From: a virus
Strand: one strand, 5' to 3'
DNA: 45,506 nucleotides
IMG/VR virus record: IMGVR_UViG_3300017727_000023
Coordinates: 1-45,506 of that record
Position 1 is the stretch's first letter, and every line of letters begins with the position of its first letter. The notes under the pieces are model-generated. The model was not told where the DNA came from. It saw only the letters and a list, made by a program, of their open reading frames with translations, and did no database searches. Positions 8,193 through 17,219 of the stretch are shown piece after piece. A program made the position numbers and the translations under genes.

Positions 8193-9764
8193 TTATTTAT
8201 CGTTGTCTAAAAAGGTATTATACAACTCTAGGTGTTTGATTTCACTGCAATCCATACCCTTTATCCATGGGCCACCTCTCGTATAGTGTACAGCGTGATG
8301 ACGTTTATCATCATCGGACATTCCCTCTGTTAAAATGTATTTATCGGGGATACGGTCAATCTTATCAGTCCATTTAAATTGATGTAAGTATTCTCCACTT
8401 TCCGTATTAATAATATCGGGAGTTAGTTTTTTACAGTCTTCATGACTGTTGTTAAATATCATGAAACTAGACCATAGCTTTTTCGGATACATTACATTCT
8501 TCTCACCACCCATTTTAGTTGGAGACATCTTTTCCAACTCATGTTCATACTGAACACATGCTACAGCATTATCGGGATGTAGAAAGTAGAACATTTCCCA
8601 CAATGGTCTCTTCCATATAAAATCATTATCTATAAACATACTAAACCCTTCATAATTCTCTAAGTACGGGATTAGAAATCTACTGTATGTAAACTCAGTA
8701 GACTGATTACCATATTCTCTAGTATATTCGGGAATCTTTGAAATGTCAAGCATTTTGAATTCGGGAACGAATCTAATAGCGGGTTCGTTTTTGATAGACC
8801 TAGTCATAGACTTTTTTATAGATTCTATTTGTATATCTTCTATCCCTTCATGTCTAGAATCATATCCAATGTAAATATTCAATGGTTTCCCATTAAACTT
8901 TTTAGATACTTTCTTGGAAAATTCTCTAACCTTAGCTCTCCAATTTACATCCATGTCTTCCTTTTCATCTTTCCACGCACCACTAACTTGTATTTCAAGA
9001 TGGGTATAACTGTATACTAAATTCATACACGTGGGTATTTGACCATCAAATTGAGGTCTAGCAAATATTTTCATCCAGTCTTCTATAGGAAGGGGGTCAA
9101 TCTCATCAAAGGCGTTATATGCATCCCAAATGATTAACTCGTTATCATCATCATCCACCATACCAAATACACCTTGTCTAACTGAGCCAGGATGTATGTG
9201 AATATTATACTCATCATCTATATGACTTTTAAATATGACGCCTTGAATGGGTTGATTTAGACCATTCTCTTTTACATCATGGAGTAACCAATGTCCTTTA
9301 CACCCATGATAAAATGTTGACCCAACCTCGTCCCTATCTTCACCCTTTCCACCTATCTTTCTACCTGTGGTAGTTTCTTCTCTTTGCATTGAACCGCCAG
9401 TAGAGTGGAAGTCGGGTACATATTTCAAGTACCCTGAAGCTTGATAATCTAATGAGAATCTATTCAAATCTATCTTCTTAGATTTTTTTAAGTCACCCCA
9501 AGTAACTAATTTACAAGTTGGTACATAGACTTCTTCCATAAGACGTTTGGCGTTTTGGAATGTATTACAGGTGGTGTCGATACTACCATCGGGCCAAATA
9601 GGTACTTCACCCATGTAGTGACCACCCTTGTAAAATATCTGTGAACGTGGACTCTCGCTAGTCCAATCAAGACGCATAGGGTTGAAACCCATACTATCAT
9701 ATTCGGGTTGTGATTTAGGTCTCAGTGCCGAATGGGCCTGCTGAGGTTTACTCAAATGTTCCAT
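8193..9764 (-). CDS. Two-domain protein with GT8-like glycosyltransferase C-terminus
   Basis: The 523-aa protein has two parts. Residues about 285-510 look like a GT-A fold glycosyltransferase of the GT8 kind. LNIYIGYDSRHE (295-306) is the nucleotide-binding start, ESIKKSMTRSI the following helix, and SRFLIPYLENYEGFSMFIDNDF carries the DxD metal site at 379-381. HYTRGGPW (493-500) matches the late H...GPW metal/phosphate motif of GT8. Residues 1-275 are a separate domain of unknown role with an HIHPGSVRQGVF motif (189-200) that vaguely recalls ParB-like folds. Donor and acceptor sugars are unknown. It is the first gene after a terminator-like hairpin and heads the run containing two oxygenases, next to the fiber genes. 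Confidence 0.8.
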   Translation of the reverse strand: MEHLSKPQQAHSALRPKSQPEYDSMGFNPMRLDWTSESPRSQIFYKGGHYMGEVPIWPDGSIDTTCNTFQNAKRLMEEVYVPTCKLVTWGDLKKSKKIDLNRFSLDYQASGYLKYVPDFHSTGGSMQREETTTGRKIGGKGEDRDEVGSTFYHGCKGHWLLHDVKENGLNQPIQGVIFKSHIDDEYNIHIHPGSVRQGVFGMVDDDDNELIIWDAYNAFDEIDPLPIEDWMKIFARPQFDGQIPTCMNLVYSYTHLEIQVSGAWKDEKEDMDVNWRAKVREFSKKVSKKFNGKPLNIYIGYDSRHEGIEDIQIESIKKSMTRSIKNEPAIRFVPEFKMLDISKIPEYTREYGNQSTEFTYSRFLIPYLENYEGFSMFIDNDFIWKRPLWEMFYFLHPDNAVACVQYEHELEKMSPTKMGGEKNVMYPKKLWSSFMIFNNSHEDCKKLTPDIINTESGEYLHQFKWTDKIDRIPDKYILTEGMSDDDKRHHAVHYTRGGPWIKGMDCSEIKHLELYNTFLDNDK

Positions 9765-9778
9765 AATACTCCATAATA

Positions 9779-9803
9779 AAATACTAGATTTGTTCTAGTA
9801 TTT
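9779..9803 (-). terminator. Hairpin terminator after the fiber gene cluster
   Basis: Perfect 10-bp arms at 9779-9788 and 9794-9803 enclose a 5-nt loop (TTTGT on the plus strand). Read on the minus strand, the stem ends TAGTATTT and continues TATTATGG, giving a broken U-rich tail. It begins 6 nt after the fiber gene and ends 15 nt before the glycosyltransferase ATG. The T-tract is imperfect, so termination may be partial. Confidence 0.65.
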
Positions 9804-9808
9804 AGTCA

Positions 9809-11452
9809 CTAAGAAATAGGAGTTGCTGGCCATTGTTGTTGTAAAACTCCATCCCATCTTTGTACAGCATGTTGATAAACCTGTTGGAACGGGTATGGGT
9901 TCTGATAGTTCTGTTGGAACGGATACGGGTTCTGATAGCTCTGCTGATACGGATACGGGTTCTGATAGTTCTGCTGATACGGATAAGGTTGTTGCGCCTG
10001 ATACGTAGACGGAGTTCTGTAATTATTCTGATAAGTGAACGGAGACCTCGCCTGATACGTAGACGGAGTTCTGTAATTATTCTGATACGTAAATGGCGTC
10101 TGATAACTAGCAGGGTACGTGCCAGGAGTTTGTGCGTTAGCAGGATATCTTCCTCTAGCATTGTTCTGATACGTGAACGGCGATTGTGCGTTAGCAGGAT
10201 ATCTTCCACGAGCATTGTTCTGATACGTGAACGGCGATTGCGAATTCGCTGGGTATGTGCCAGGTTGTCTTGCGTTAGCTGGATATCTTCCTCTAGCATT
10301 GTTCTGATACGTAAACGGTGCTTGGGAGTTTGCTGGATATCTTCCTCTAGCATTTGCCTGATACGTACTTGGATATCTGTAACCAGCTGGATATGTGCCT
10401 GGAGCATTAAAGTTAGCAGGATACGTAAAATTAGCAGGGTACGTGCCTGGAGCATTAAAGTTGGCAGGATACGTTGTATTAGCAGGATATCTTGCACGAT
10501 AAGTTGTTGGTGCTTGATACGTGAACGGATTCTGCGTGTTGCCAATGAGAGGGCTAGGAGTACGGGTGGCCAACGGCGAACCTTTAAACTGGAAATTTAT
10601 TGGTAGTTGTCCAATATAGGAATACGTTGCTGGTTGCCTTGCACTAGCAGGGTAAGTTGTATTAGCAGGATATCTTGCACGATAAGTTGTCGGCGCTTGG
10701 TACGTACTTGGGAACCTATAACTTGCCTGATAAGTCGATGGTGCCTGATACGTACTTGGGAATCTGTAACTTGCCTGATAAGCTGCGGGTACTCTAAAGT
10801 TAGCAGGATATGTAAATGGATACCTTGCTTGATAAGTTCCAGGCTGTCTTGCGTTAGCAGGATACGTAAATGGATACCTTGCTTGATACGTAAATGGTGT
10901 TCTATATGACGCTTGGTAAGTTCCAGGCTGTCTTGCTTGAGCAGGATATGTAAATGGATACCTTGCCTGATAAGTGCTAGGTTGTCTTGCGTTGGCAGGA
11001 TATGTAAATGGATATCTTGCTTGGTAAGTAGACGGAGTTCTGTATGGCGTTTGGTAAGTTCCAGGCTGTCTTGCGTTAGCAGGATATGTGCCTGGCGTCT
11101 GTGCGTTAGCAGGATAAGGTTGTTGTGCGTTAGCAGGATATGTGCCTGGAGTTTGTGCGTTAGCAGGATATGGCGTTTGTCCTGTCGCTGGTCTCTGTGC
11201 TTGGAGTCTTCCTGTTGCTGGTCTTCGGGCAGGGGTTGTTCCAGTAGCTGGTCTCTGTGCTTGGAGTCTTCCTGTTGCGGGTCTTCTAGAAGGTTGTTGT
11301 GTAGTCTCCTGTCCGCTGGAGTTATTCCATCCAGTAGGAGTCTTAATGTAGATTTGTTCTACCGCACGCCAACCATCGGGAGTTTTTACCCATGCACCTT
11401 GTGTTGCATTCCAGCCTGTAGGTGTTTTGACCTTTTGAGAGCCTGAAGCCAT
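9809..11452 (-). CDS. Tyr/Pro/Ala repeat tail-fiber-like protein (first of two)
   Basis: This 547-aa protein opens with three KTPxGW motifs at residues 9-14, 23-28 and 37-42, exactly 14 residues apart, probably beta-hairpin repeats. From about residue 57 to 530 it is nearly all short modules of 4, 6, 8 or 10 residues. Typical modules are YPANAQTPGT, YQARYPFT, YQNNARGR and YPFQQNYQNP. Tyr and Pro keep a strict two-residue register. A non-repeat island with QFKGS interrupts at about 272-310. The last 17 residues (HAVQRWDGVLQQQWPAT...) are unique. It is clearly paralogous to the protein at 17914-19440. A phage fiber or adhesin role is inferred from the neighbourhood of fiber genes. Confidence 0.85.
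   Translation of the reverse strand: MASGSQKVKTPTGWNATQGAWVKTPDGWRAVEQIYIKTPTGWNNSSGQETTQQPSRRPATGRLQAQRPATGTTPARRPATGRLQAQRPATGQTPYPANAQTPGTYPANAQQPYPANAQTPGTYPANARQPGTYQTPYRTPSTYQARYPFTYPANARQPSTYQARYPFTYPAQARQPGTYQASYRTPFTYQARYPFTYPANARQPGTYQARYPFTYPANFRVPAAYQASYRFPSTYQAPSTYQASYRFPSTYQAPTTYRARYPANTTYPASARQPATYSYIGQLPINFQFKGSPLATRTPSPLIGNTQNPFTYQAPTTYRARYPANTTYPANFNAPGTYPANFTYPANFNAPGTYPAGYRYPSTYQANARGRYPANSQAPFTYQNNARGRYPANARQPGTYPANSQSPFTYQNNARGRYPANAQSPFTYQNNARGRYPANAQTPGTYPASYQTPFTYQNNYRTPSTYQARSPFTYQNNYRTPSTYQAQQPYPYQQNYQNPYPYQQSYQNPYPFQQNYQNPYPFQQVYQHAVQRWDGVLQQQWPATPIS
9890..11290 (-). repeat. In-frame tandem DNA repeats of the first repeat fiber
   Basis: Degenerate units of 12, 18, 24 and 30 bp, all multiples of 6, encode the Tyr/Pro modules. 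Near-identical blocks recur, for example at 10139-10180, 10187-10228 and 10267-10311. The island at about 10530-10625 breaks the array. Such sequence can expand or contract by recombination without frameshift. The repetition keeps several other frames open, and those are shadows. Confidence 0.85.
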
Positions 11453-11476
11453 ATTATATTATCCTGTCTTACTCAA

Positions 11477-13951
11477 TTAAGAGTATAAAATCCATAAGTC
11501 GCCAACTTGACCATCACTCCCACTTGGAGCAGAAGTTGATTGATAAATGTTCCTTGCAACTTGTCCACTATTACTTGCGTAGTCGGTGTGTATCTGATTA
11601 AAGGTCACGTTACTGTTTGTAGCAACTGCCTGACCGATACTAATTGCACCACCACTATATGTTACACCTGTTCCACCACTTAAGTGAGCTCTTACCTCAG
11701 ATGCACTCGGCCCTGTATAGGTAATAACACCTGTTGAACTATTGTATGATGCACTTCCATCTCCACCCGCATCAGTTACCGATATGGCACCTCTTGCACG
11801 TGCAGTGGTATGATAGAGATTAGAGCCTTCTGTCAAGTCTCCTGTATCATGGTTTGCAATACTTGAAGTTGTTCCAGTTACGTTACCAGTAAGATTACCT
11901 TCAACGTTTGCAACTAAAGTGCCTGTACTTATTGTTAAGTTACCTGTACTTGCACCTGTGAATGAACCTGTACCTACAATAAACTTGTCTGCACTTTCGT
12001 CAAAACCTATAAATGCATTATCGGAATCACCCCTTTCGATTATAAAACCTGAATCATTTGCTGGAGTTCCAGTTGTTCCTGTCCCTAATTCAATCAACCC
12101 ATCATTAATTTGGGTGTTTGTTGAAGTAACTGTTGTAGTTCCACCGTTAACTGTTAAGTTTCCTGATAAGGTTAGATTTCCAAATTGTACGTTATCGGAA
12201 GTACCAACTGCTTGACCGATACTTACTGCACCTGAACTGATTCCAACACCAGTTCCAGCAGTGATATGTGCTCGTACTTCAGCTGCACTTGGGCCTGTAT
12301 ATGTAATAGCACCTGTAGAACTATTGTATGCAAGTGAACCGTCTCCACCCGCATCAGTTACGGAAACCTTTCCTCTGATTGTTGCGTCTGTGATTGCAAG
12401 GTCTACCGCACCGTCACCAGCATCATCATATGTTGCAGTGATATTTGTGTGTGAACCATTTGTTGCTAACTGAGCACCTGTGATGTCTTGAACATTTTCT
12501 GTCACTAATGCAAGGTCAATTGCACCATCACCATCTGAGTCGTTATAAGTTGCGGTAATACCAGTGTGAGAACCATTGGTTGCTATTTGAGCACCAGTGA
12601 TATCTTGAATCTCTTCAGTAGTTTTACCAGTTGAAGAAATTACCATTGTTCCAGCGGAGTCATCGTAAGTTACTGTTGTTGAACCCGCACCCGATACAAA
12701 GGCACCAACTACGTCTTGAACTCTTTCTGTTGTATGATAAAGGTTTCCATTTTCAGAAATGTCACCTGTATCTAATGTTACTGAACCACCTAATGCAGTT
12801 GCAGTAGAGTTAACTGTGATTGAATTATTTGCAAGTTTATCGTTTGCAATTGAACCACCCAACATGGCATTAGTAATACCACCCGCTTTGACTCTTAGTG
12901 TGTCTGAATCTGTTTCAATTGAACTGTCATCTACAGTTACAGAAAGGACACCACTTGAATGGGCAAGTCCATCACCAGCGACTGTTGCGTCTAAGTTTAA
13001 AGTAACGTCACCTGAAGTTCCGCCACCTGTTAAACCATCACCAGCAACTACTGACTCTATGTCACCAGCATCGTTTGTAAATGAGATAACACCCGTTGAA
13101 CTGTTGTATGAAAGGTCACCCGCTACTGAAAGAGATGCTCTTGCACGTGCATCTGTGTAGTATAAATTTGAAGACCCTTCTGAAAGTCCGTCTGTGTCAA
13201 AGTGTGATAAAGTATTTGTAGCAAGGACACCATTTGTAGCAGAGATACCTGTTCCTGCCATTGCAGATACTATATCTGAAATTGTTTCTTTCTTAGAAGT
13301 ATTATCGGTTGCGTCTATGATTGCAACACTGTCGTTTGCAACATCAGCTACAGCTGCAGTCAATTCGTTTAGGTCTAATGCTAAACTTAATGCACCACTT
13401 GTACCACCACCTGATAAACCATCTCCAGCAGTAACACCTGTAATGTCTGCAACTGAATTAAGAACACCATTATTTGCGGTAATATTAGTACCCGCCATTG
13501 CATTTGCTAAATCAACAATAGATTCTTTTTTGGTACTATTGTCTGACCCGTCTATGATTGCAATACTATCACTAGAAACATCAACTGCAGCTGCAGTCAA
13601 TTCGTTTAGGTCTAGGGATACTACACCACTTGAATGGGCAAGACCATCTCCAGCAACTGAGGAGTTAAGTGATACTGTTACATCACCTGAAGTTCCACCC
13701 CCCGATAAACCGTCACCAGCAACTACGCTAGTTACGTCACCGACTTGTCCGTTGATTGTTAATGTGCCTGCACTATCATCATATGTTGTCGAAATTCCTG
13801 TACCAGCAACCAATAGTGCATTGACTCTATCATCGACTTTTTCGTTAAAATCACTTCCTAGTGCAGCTGTTTGAATCAGACCTGAGCTATTGATAACCTC
13901 GGTTACACCAATGCTTAGTCCGTTTTTTACATGAAAATTCTTTGCAGCCAC
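11477..13951 (-). CDS. Modular tail fiber protein with repeated GDGLSGGGTSG units
   Basis: This 824-aa protein is built of duplicated beta-rich modules. GDGLSGGGTSG-type loops occur at least three times, as do SVAGDGLAHSSGV segments. A long DLNELTAA...IID...KKE...AMAGT unit and a DAGGDGS...YTGPSA.EVRAH unit each occur twice, and NLYxTxxR recurs. Such modules are usual in marine myovirus fibers, which form trimeric receptor-binding shafts. The C-terminus STSAPSGSDGQVGDLWILY resembles the end of the fiber at 19458-21047. Translation starts at a GTG (13951) with a strong GGAGG site, and TATAAATA lies 63 nt upstream. The next gene begins 24 nt after its stop. Confidence 0.88.
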   Translation of the reverse strand: MAAKNFHVKNGLSIGVTEVINSSGLIQTAALGSDFNEKVDDRVNALLVAGTGISTTYDDSAGTLTINGQVGDVTSVVAGDGLSGGGTSGDVTVSLNSSVAGDGLAHSSGVVSLDLNELTAAAVDVSSDSIAIIDGSDNSTKKESIVDLANAMAGTNITANNGVLNSVADITGVTAGDGLSGGGTSGALSLALDLNELTAAVADVANDSVAIIDATDNTSKKETISDIVSAMAGTGISATNGVLATNTLSHFDTDGLSEGSSNLYYTDARARASLSVAGDLSYNSSTGVISFTNDAGDIESVVAGDGLTGGGTSGDVTLNLDATVAGDGLAHSSGVLSVTVDDSSIETDSDTLRVKAGGITNAMLGGSIANDKLANNSITVNSTATALGGSVTLDTGDISENGNLYHTTERVQDVVGAFVSGAGSTTVTYDDSAGTMVISSTGKTTEEIQDITGAQIATNGSHTGITATYNDSDGDGAIDLALVTENVQDITGAQLATNGSHTNITATYDDAGDGAVDLAITDATIRGKVSVTDAGGDGSLAYNSSTGAITYTGPSAAEVRAHITAGTGVGISSGAVSIGQAVGTSDNVQFGNLTLSGNLTVNGGTTTVTSTNTQINDGLIELGTGTTGTPANDSGFIIERGDSDNAFIGFDESADKFIVGTGSFTGASTGNLTISTGTLVANVEGNLTGNVTGTTSSIANHDTGDLTEGSNLYHTTARARGAISVTDAGGDGSASYNSSTGVITYTGPSASEVRAHLSGGTGVTYSGGAISIGQAVATNSNVTFNQIHTDYASNSGQVARNIYQSTSAPSGSDGQVGDLWILYS

Positions 13952-14014
13952 TCTGTTCGCCTCCGTTTACTGTTCACTATCCCAGTTCACAGCATTATTT
14001 AAAATGTCTACTGT

Positions 14015-14022
14015 TATTTATA
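14015..14022 (-). promoter_or_regulatory. Late promoter box TATAAATA before the 824-aa fiber
   Basis: An exact TATAAATA stands in the 94-nt gap between the 137-aa protein and the modular fiber. It predicts a leader of about 58 nt with GGAGG before a GTG start. The rest of the gap shows nothing else recognisable. Confidence 0.65.
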
Positions 14023-14045
14023 ACTTTACGGAGTTTGGTATTGGA

Positions 14046-14459
14046 TTAAGATTCGACTAATTGTCTATCGAATTTAAATACCGTGGATGTCGATGAAGCA
14101 GGAGTTATGAGTAGTCTTGCGTTTCCACTGTTGATGTCTGCACTGAATGTTGTCAATGAACTACCTGATAGTAATTCACCATATTCTAGTATATCAGCAG
14201 TAGTCCCGTTATGGGATATGACAATTTCAACTGAGTGATAATTACTACCTGAAGTAACAGATACTATGTATCTAGCAGTTGTATAGGATGCTATTGCAAA
14301 TGAATCTAATGCAACCTGAGTAGTTGCAGTTGTAGTTGTAGAACCCGATTTTCTTCTAGATGATACGAGTTCTTTACTTACAACAATATCGTCATTAGCA
14401 CTATCGTAATAGATATGTCTAGAAATTTCTGCAAGTTTAAACGCTAACGACCTTGGCAC
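14046..14459 (-). CDS. Small fiber-associated protein with one copy of the neighbour's repeat domain
   Basis: The 137-aa protein starts at a GTG that shares its first G with the TAG stop of the upstream gene (TAGTG), so it is probably translated by coupling. Residues 40-137 (TTTTATTQVALDSF..., YHSVEIVISHNGTTADILEYGE..., LLITPASSTSTVFKF) match the two ~97-residue repeats that form the C-terminal half of the 379-aa protein just upstream. It can be seen as a third, separated copy of that domain with its own N-terminal 40 residues. Function is probably structural, at the fiber or its tip. Confidence 0.75.
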   Translation of the reverse strand: MPRSLAFKLAEISRHIYYDSANDDIVVSKELVSSRRKSGSTTTTATTQVALDSFAIASYTTARYIVSVTSGSNYHSVEIVISHNGTTADILEYGELLSGSSLTTFSADINSGNARLLITPASSTSTVFKFDRQLVES

Positions 14460-15598
14460 TATTCACCCCTTTTCGATACATCCCAATAGAATGTAGTATT
14501 TGCATTAACAGGAGTCACTAGTAAATTAGTATTGCCACCGCTAACAGATGTATTTAGTGAAAACATCACAGAATCTGTTAAGACATCACCGTATTGTGAA
14601 TAAAAACTACTAGTTCCGTCTGTTCCTACAACAATTTCACAGGCATGAGTTCCTTCGGTTGCGTGAGTAGCTACAAGTGAATATTTTAATCCTTCGTATG
14701 CAACTGATTGAGAATCAAGAGTTTGTTCAGAAGTTGAAGTTGTTGTCAACTCCCCGTCTTTAGATGCTGGAAGTCTACTGTAAGTTAAGAAAAAGGTTGT
14801 ATTTGTATTAGCGGGTGTTGCCCTAAGTATCTGATTCCCACCTGACATTGTTGTGGTAATATCATACAAGAAACCACCTGTTGTTGTCACATCACCAAAC
14901 TGTGAAAAATATGCATTCGTACCATCGTTACCCATTAGGATTTCACATGAATGTGAACCTGACGAATGAACTGCGGTTAATGATATCTTAGTACCTTTTG
15001 CTCCAGCAGAAGCAACTGATAAAATAGTTTGATTAGATGCAGTGGTTGTCAGTGCGGAAGAACTAGTTTCTACTGCAACTGGATTCTTTGGTGTCTTAAT
15101 ACAAACAACATCACCACTCTCTCCATTTGCTTGAAGAGTTATTACTGAGGAACTTGTTGTTGCGTAATCAACCCCCCCATCCTGTAACAATACACCGTTA
15201 AGATAAACTGCTTCCTTTCCAAGTTCATATGATAATGCCTGCCCGTCATCATCATTACCCGAAACTACAGTAGTTGTACCTGTAAGTGTATATGTAAAGG
15301 TGTTGCCTGTACCATAACTTCCACCACCACTTTGGTCTGCCCACGTTAAAACCCCTGAACCATCAGTGACTAAAACTTGGTCTGTTGTACCATCGGAAGT
15401 GGGGAATTCTATTGCGTCATTAATAGTGAATGATGCTGGATTAGACCCAACTTCTACGATGGCAGCAGAACCGTCATTTTTCTCAGTGTAAAACCTACCG
15501 TGGTAAGTGTTTACTGCCAACTCGCCGACTGTTACGTCAGATGTGGTTGGAACAGCGTTCTGAGTCGATGACTTCTTGAACGTTATGACTGTTGCCAT
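14459..15598 (-). CDS. Tail fiber-like protein with duplicated C-terminal domain
   Basis: The 379-aa protein begins MATVITFKKSSTQNAVPTTSD, the attachment-type start seen again at 15621-17219 (MATVIQIKRTTG), followed by GELAVNTYHGRFY. This is a common N-terminus of marine phage fibers and appendages. Residues about 90-180 include a VYLNGVLLQDGGVDYATTSSSV stretch typical of fiber modules. Residues about 184-375 hold two copies of a domain marked by 'SxxSHSCEILMGNDGTN..FSQFGD' and 'ATHACEIVVGTDGTSSFYSQYGD' and ending 'TPANTNTTFF'. A third copy is encoded by the next gene. Confidence 0.8.
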   Translation of the reverse strand: MATVITFKKSSTQNAVPTTSDVTVGELAVNTYHGRFYTEKNDGSAAIVEVGSNPASFTINDAIEFPTSDGTTDQVLVTDGSGVLTWADQSGGGSYGTGNTFTYTLTGTTTVVSGNDDDGQALSYELGKEAVYLNGVLLQDGGVDYATTSSSVITLQANGESGDVVCIKTPKNPVAVETSSSALTTTASNQTILSVASAGAKGTKISLTAVHSSGSHSCEILMGNDGTNAYFSQFGDVTTTGGFLYDITTTMSGGNQILRATPANTNTTFFLTYSRLPASKDGELTTTSTSEQTLDSQSVAYEGLKYSLVATHATEGTHACEIVVGTDGTSSFYSQYGDVLTDSVMFSLNTSVSGGNTNLLVTPVNANTTFYWDVSKRGE

Positions 15599-15620
15599 GT
15601 ATTACCCTATTTTTTAATAA

Positions 15621-17219
15621 TTAAAAAGTTCCACCGTCTATTGCGGTAATAGAAACTGCACCACTTGATACTGTAAACTCACTACTGTTGAATGAAGCTA
15701 ATCCTTTAACACTGGTACTCGCATCTTTAATTGTTACTGCACCACTAGTAATATCTACTTGAGCGGCACTAAAACTTGCAATACCCTTATTAGAGGTTGT
15801 TGCGTCTTCACCTATAATTGTAATTGCACCAGCACCGTTAGTAATATCAATACCTTCACCAGCGGTTAGTGTAGCTGCGTCAAATACACCTGAAGATGTA
15901 TCACCAATTAGTAGTTGTCCATCTGTAGGTGCTGAACCAGCATAGTTATTTATAGAACCACTTAGAGATGCATTTACCATTTCCAAGTTCCCAAACACAC
16001 CATTCATTGCAGTACCACTAAAGGTACTTGAAGAATCTGTTGCACTTGATAAAGCTACAAACTTACCTGTTGAGTCGTCCATACCAAAGAAACCAACTCT
16101 GGCAGAACCATCGTTGTATTTAAATTTGATACCACGGTCTAGGTTATCATCTGAACTATCTGAACCAATTTCAAAAACTGGGTCTGCAATATTAACTGTA
16201 GTAGAGTTTACTGTTGTAGTTGTTCCGTTAACAGTTAAGTTGCCAGAAACCACAACGTTACCACTTGCAGTCATTGTAGATGCAGTAATATCGTCTGAGT
16301 TTAGAGTTCCACCAACTGTTAAGTTACCAGTTGTAGTTACGTTATCGGGTAGACCAACTGTAATAGTTTGTCCTGAAACTGAAGTTTCAATTTCGTTTGC
16401 AGTACCTTGTACTGTAAGTGATTGTGAATCTAAGTCGATTGCACCTGTTCCACTGTCACCAGCAATGTCTAAATCTTGAGCAGTTACGTTAGTATCAACA
16501 TAGTCCTTAACAGCAGCTGCTGTTGGGAATCCAGTATCGTTATCGTTTGAAGCGATACCTTCTGATTCTGTGATGATTACGGAATCTGCAATTTTTGCTA
16601 GTGTGACTGCATCATTAGCAATCATACCTGTTTCTACTGATAATGCAGAGATGGTTAAAACACCGCCATCAGTCATGGTTGCATCACCTGACATGACATT
16701 GTCTATCCACTTGGATGTACCTGTGTCATACAATAACATTGAGCCGTCAGCTACACTTGTTAAGTTAGTGTCTGTTGCACCATCAATTGTTGATGTTACT
16801 GTCCTGAAACTTAGGTTTCCCGAACCATCAGTCTCAACAACTTGGTTAGCTGAACCATCAGCTCCCATCAATGTAAATGTTACATTTGAAGCTACGTTGT
16901 CGGGCGATTTCAAGGTTACGGAGTTTGTACCGTTATCTGAATCTTCTCTAAATTGAACACTTGCACCACCAGTTGCACCATTACCAACAATTAGGTTGGC
17001 AGGTGTAGGTGTTGAACCTTTGATAATATCGGTGAAGTATTTACCACCGACTTCATGAACAACTGGATTTGCACCTGAGTCCACAGACTCAATAAACAAT
17101 TTAGAGGACGCACCATCATTAGAACGGTCTTGGACATACGCCAATTCCGCTTCGGCTAAATCTGATACTGTTGGGGCAGAAACACCAGTCGTTCTTTTAA
17201 TTTGAATTACTGTTGCCAT
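15621..17219 (-). CDS. Tail fiber-like structural protein
   Basis: This 532-aa protein starts MATVIQIKRTTGVSAPTVSDLAEAELAYV, a fiber attachment-type N-terminus shared with its neighbour. The middle has repeated beta-strand and turn elements, such as NLTVGGTLNSDDIT and GNVVVSGNLTVNGTTTTVNS, then the 'NIADPVFEIG...DRGIKFKYNDGSARVGFFG' module common in marine phage fibers. The C-terminus ends IDGGTF, the same hexapeptide that ends the 69-aa protein upstream. A late promoter and a folded ~115-nt leader precede it. Confidence 0.82.
   Translation of the reverse strand: MATVIQIKRTTGVSAPTVSDLAEAELAYVQDRSNDGASSKLFIESVDSGANPVVHEVGGKYFTDIIKGSTPTPANLIVGNGATGGASVQFREDSDNGTNSVTLKSPDNVASNVTFTLMGADGSANQVVETDGSGNLSFRTVTSTIDGATDTNLTSVADGSMLLYDTGTSKWIDNVMSGDATMTDGGVLTISALSVETGMIANDAVTLAKIADSVIITESEGIASNDNDTGFPTAAAVKDYVDTNVTAQDLDIAGDSGTGAIDLDSQSLTVQGTANEIETSVSGQTITVGLPDNVTTTGNLTVGGTLNSDDITASTMTASGNVVVSGNLTVNGTTTTVNSTTVNIADPVFEIGSDSSDDNLDRGIKFKYNDGSARVGFFGMDDSTGKFVALSSATDSSSTFSGTAMNGVFGNLEMVNASLSGSINNYAGSAPTDGQLLIGDTSSGVFDAATLTAGEGIDITNGAGAITIIGEDATTSNKGIASFSAAQVDITSGAVTIKDASTSVKGLASFNSSEFTVSSGAVSITAIDGGTF

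Noticed and set aside
103-9764. Plus-strand ORFs of 60-100 codons opposite the neck, terminase and oxygenase genes
   Set aside because: They are shadows of well-supported minus-strand genes and lack start signals and recognisable content.
9890-11290. Possible CRISPR array
   Set aside because: Unit lengths vary in steps of 6 bp, there are no equal unique spacers, and the sequence is in frame within a coding gene.
9802-11446. Long open frames on both strands across the first repeat fiber, including a 247-aa Arg/Leu-rich minus frame and plus-strand frames
   Set aside because: They are produced by 6-bp periodic DNA of the fiber gene, have biased composition (Arg/Leu/Ile or Cys/Ser/Arg) and no ribosome sites. 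The Tyr/Pro frame has a good start, end and a paralog.
15947-15954. TATAAATA (minus) inside the 532-aa fiber gene
   Set aside because: It lies within coding sequence with no gene start shortly downstream; most likely chance in AT-rich DNA.
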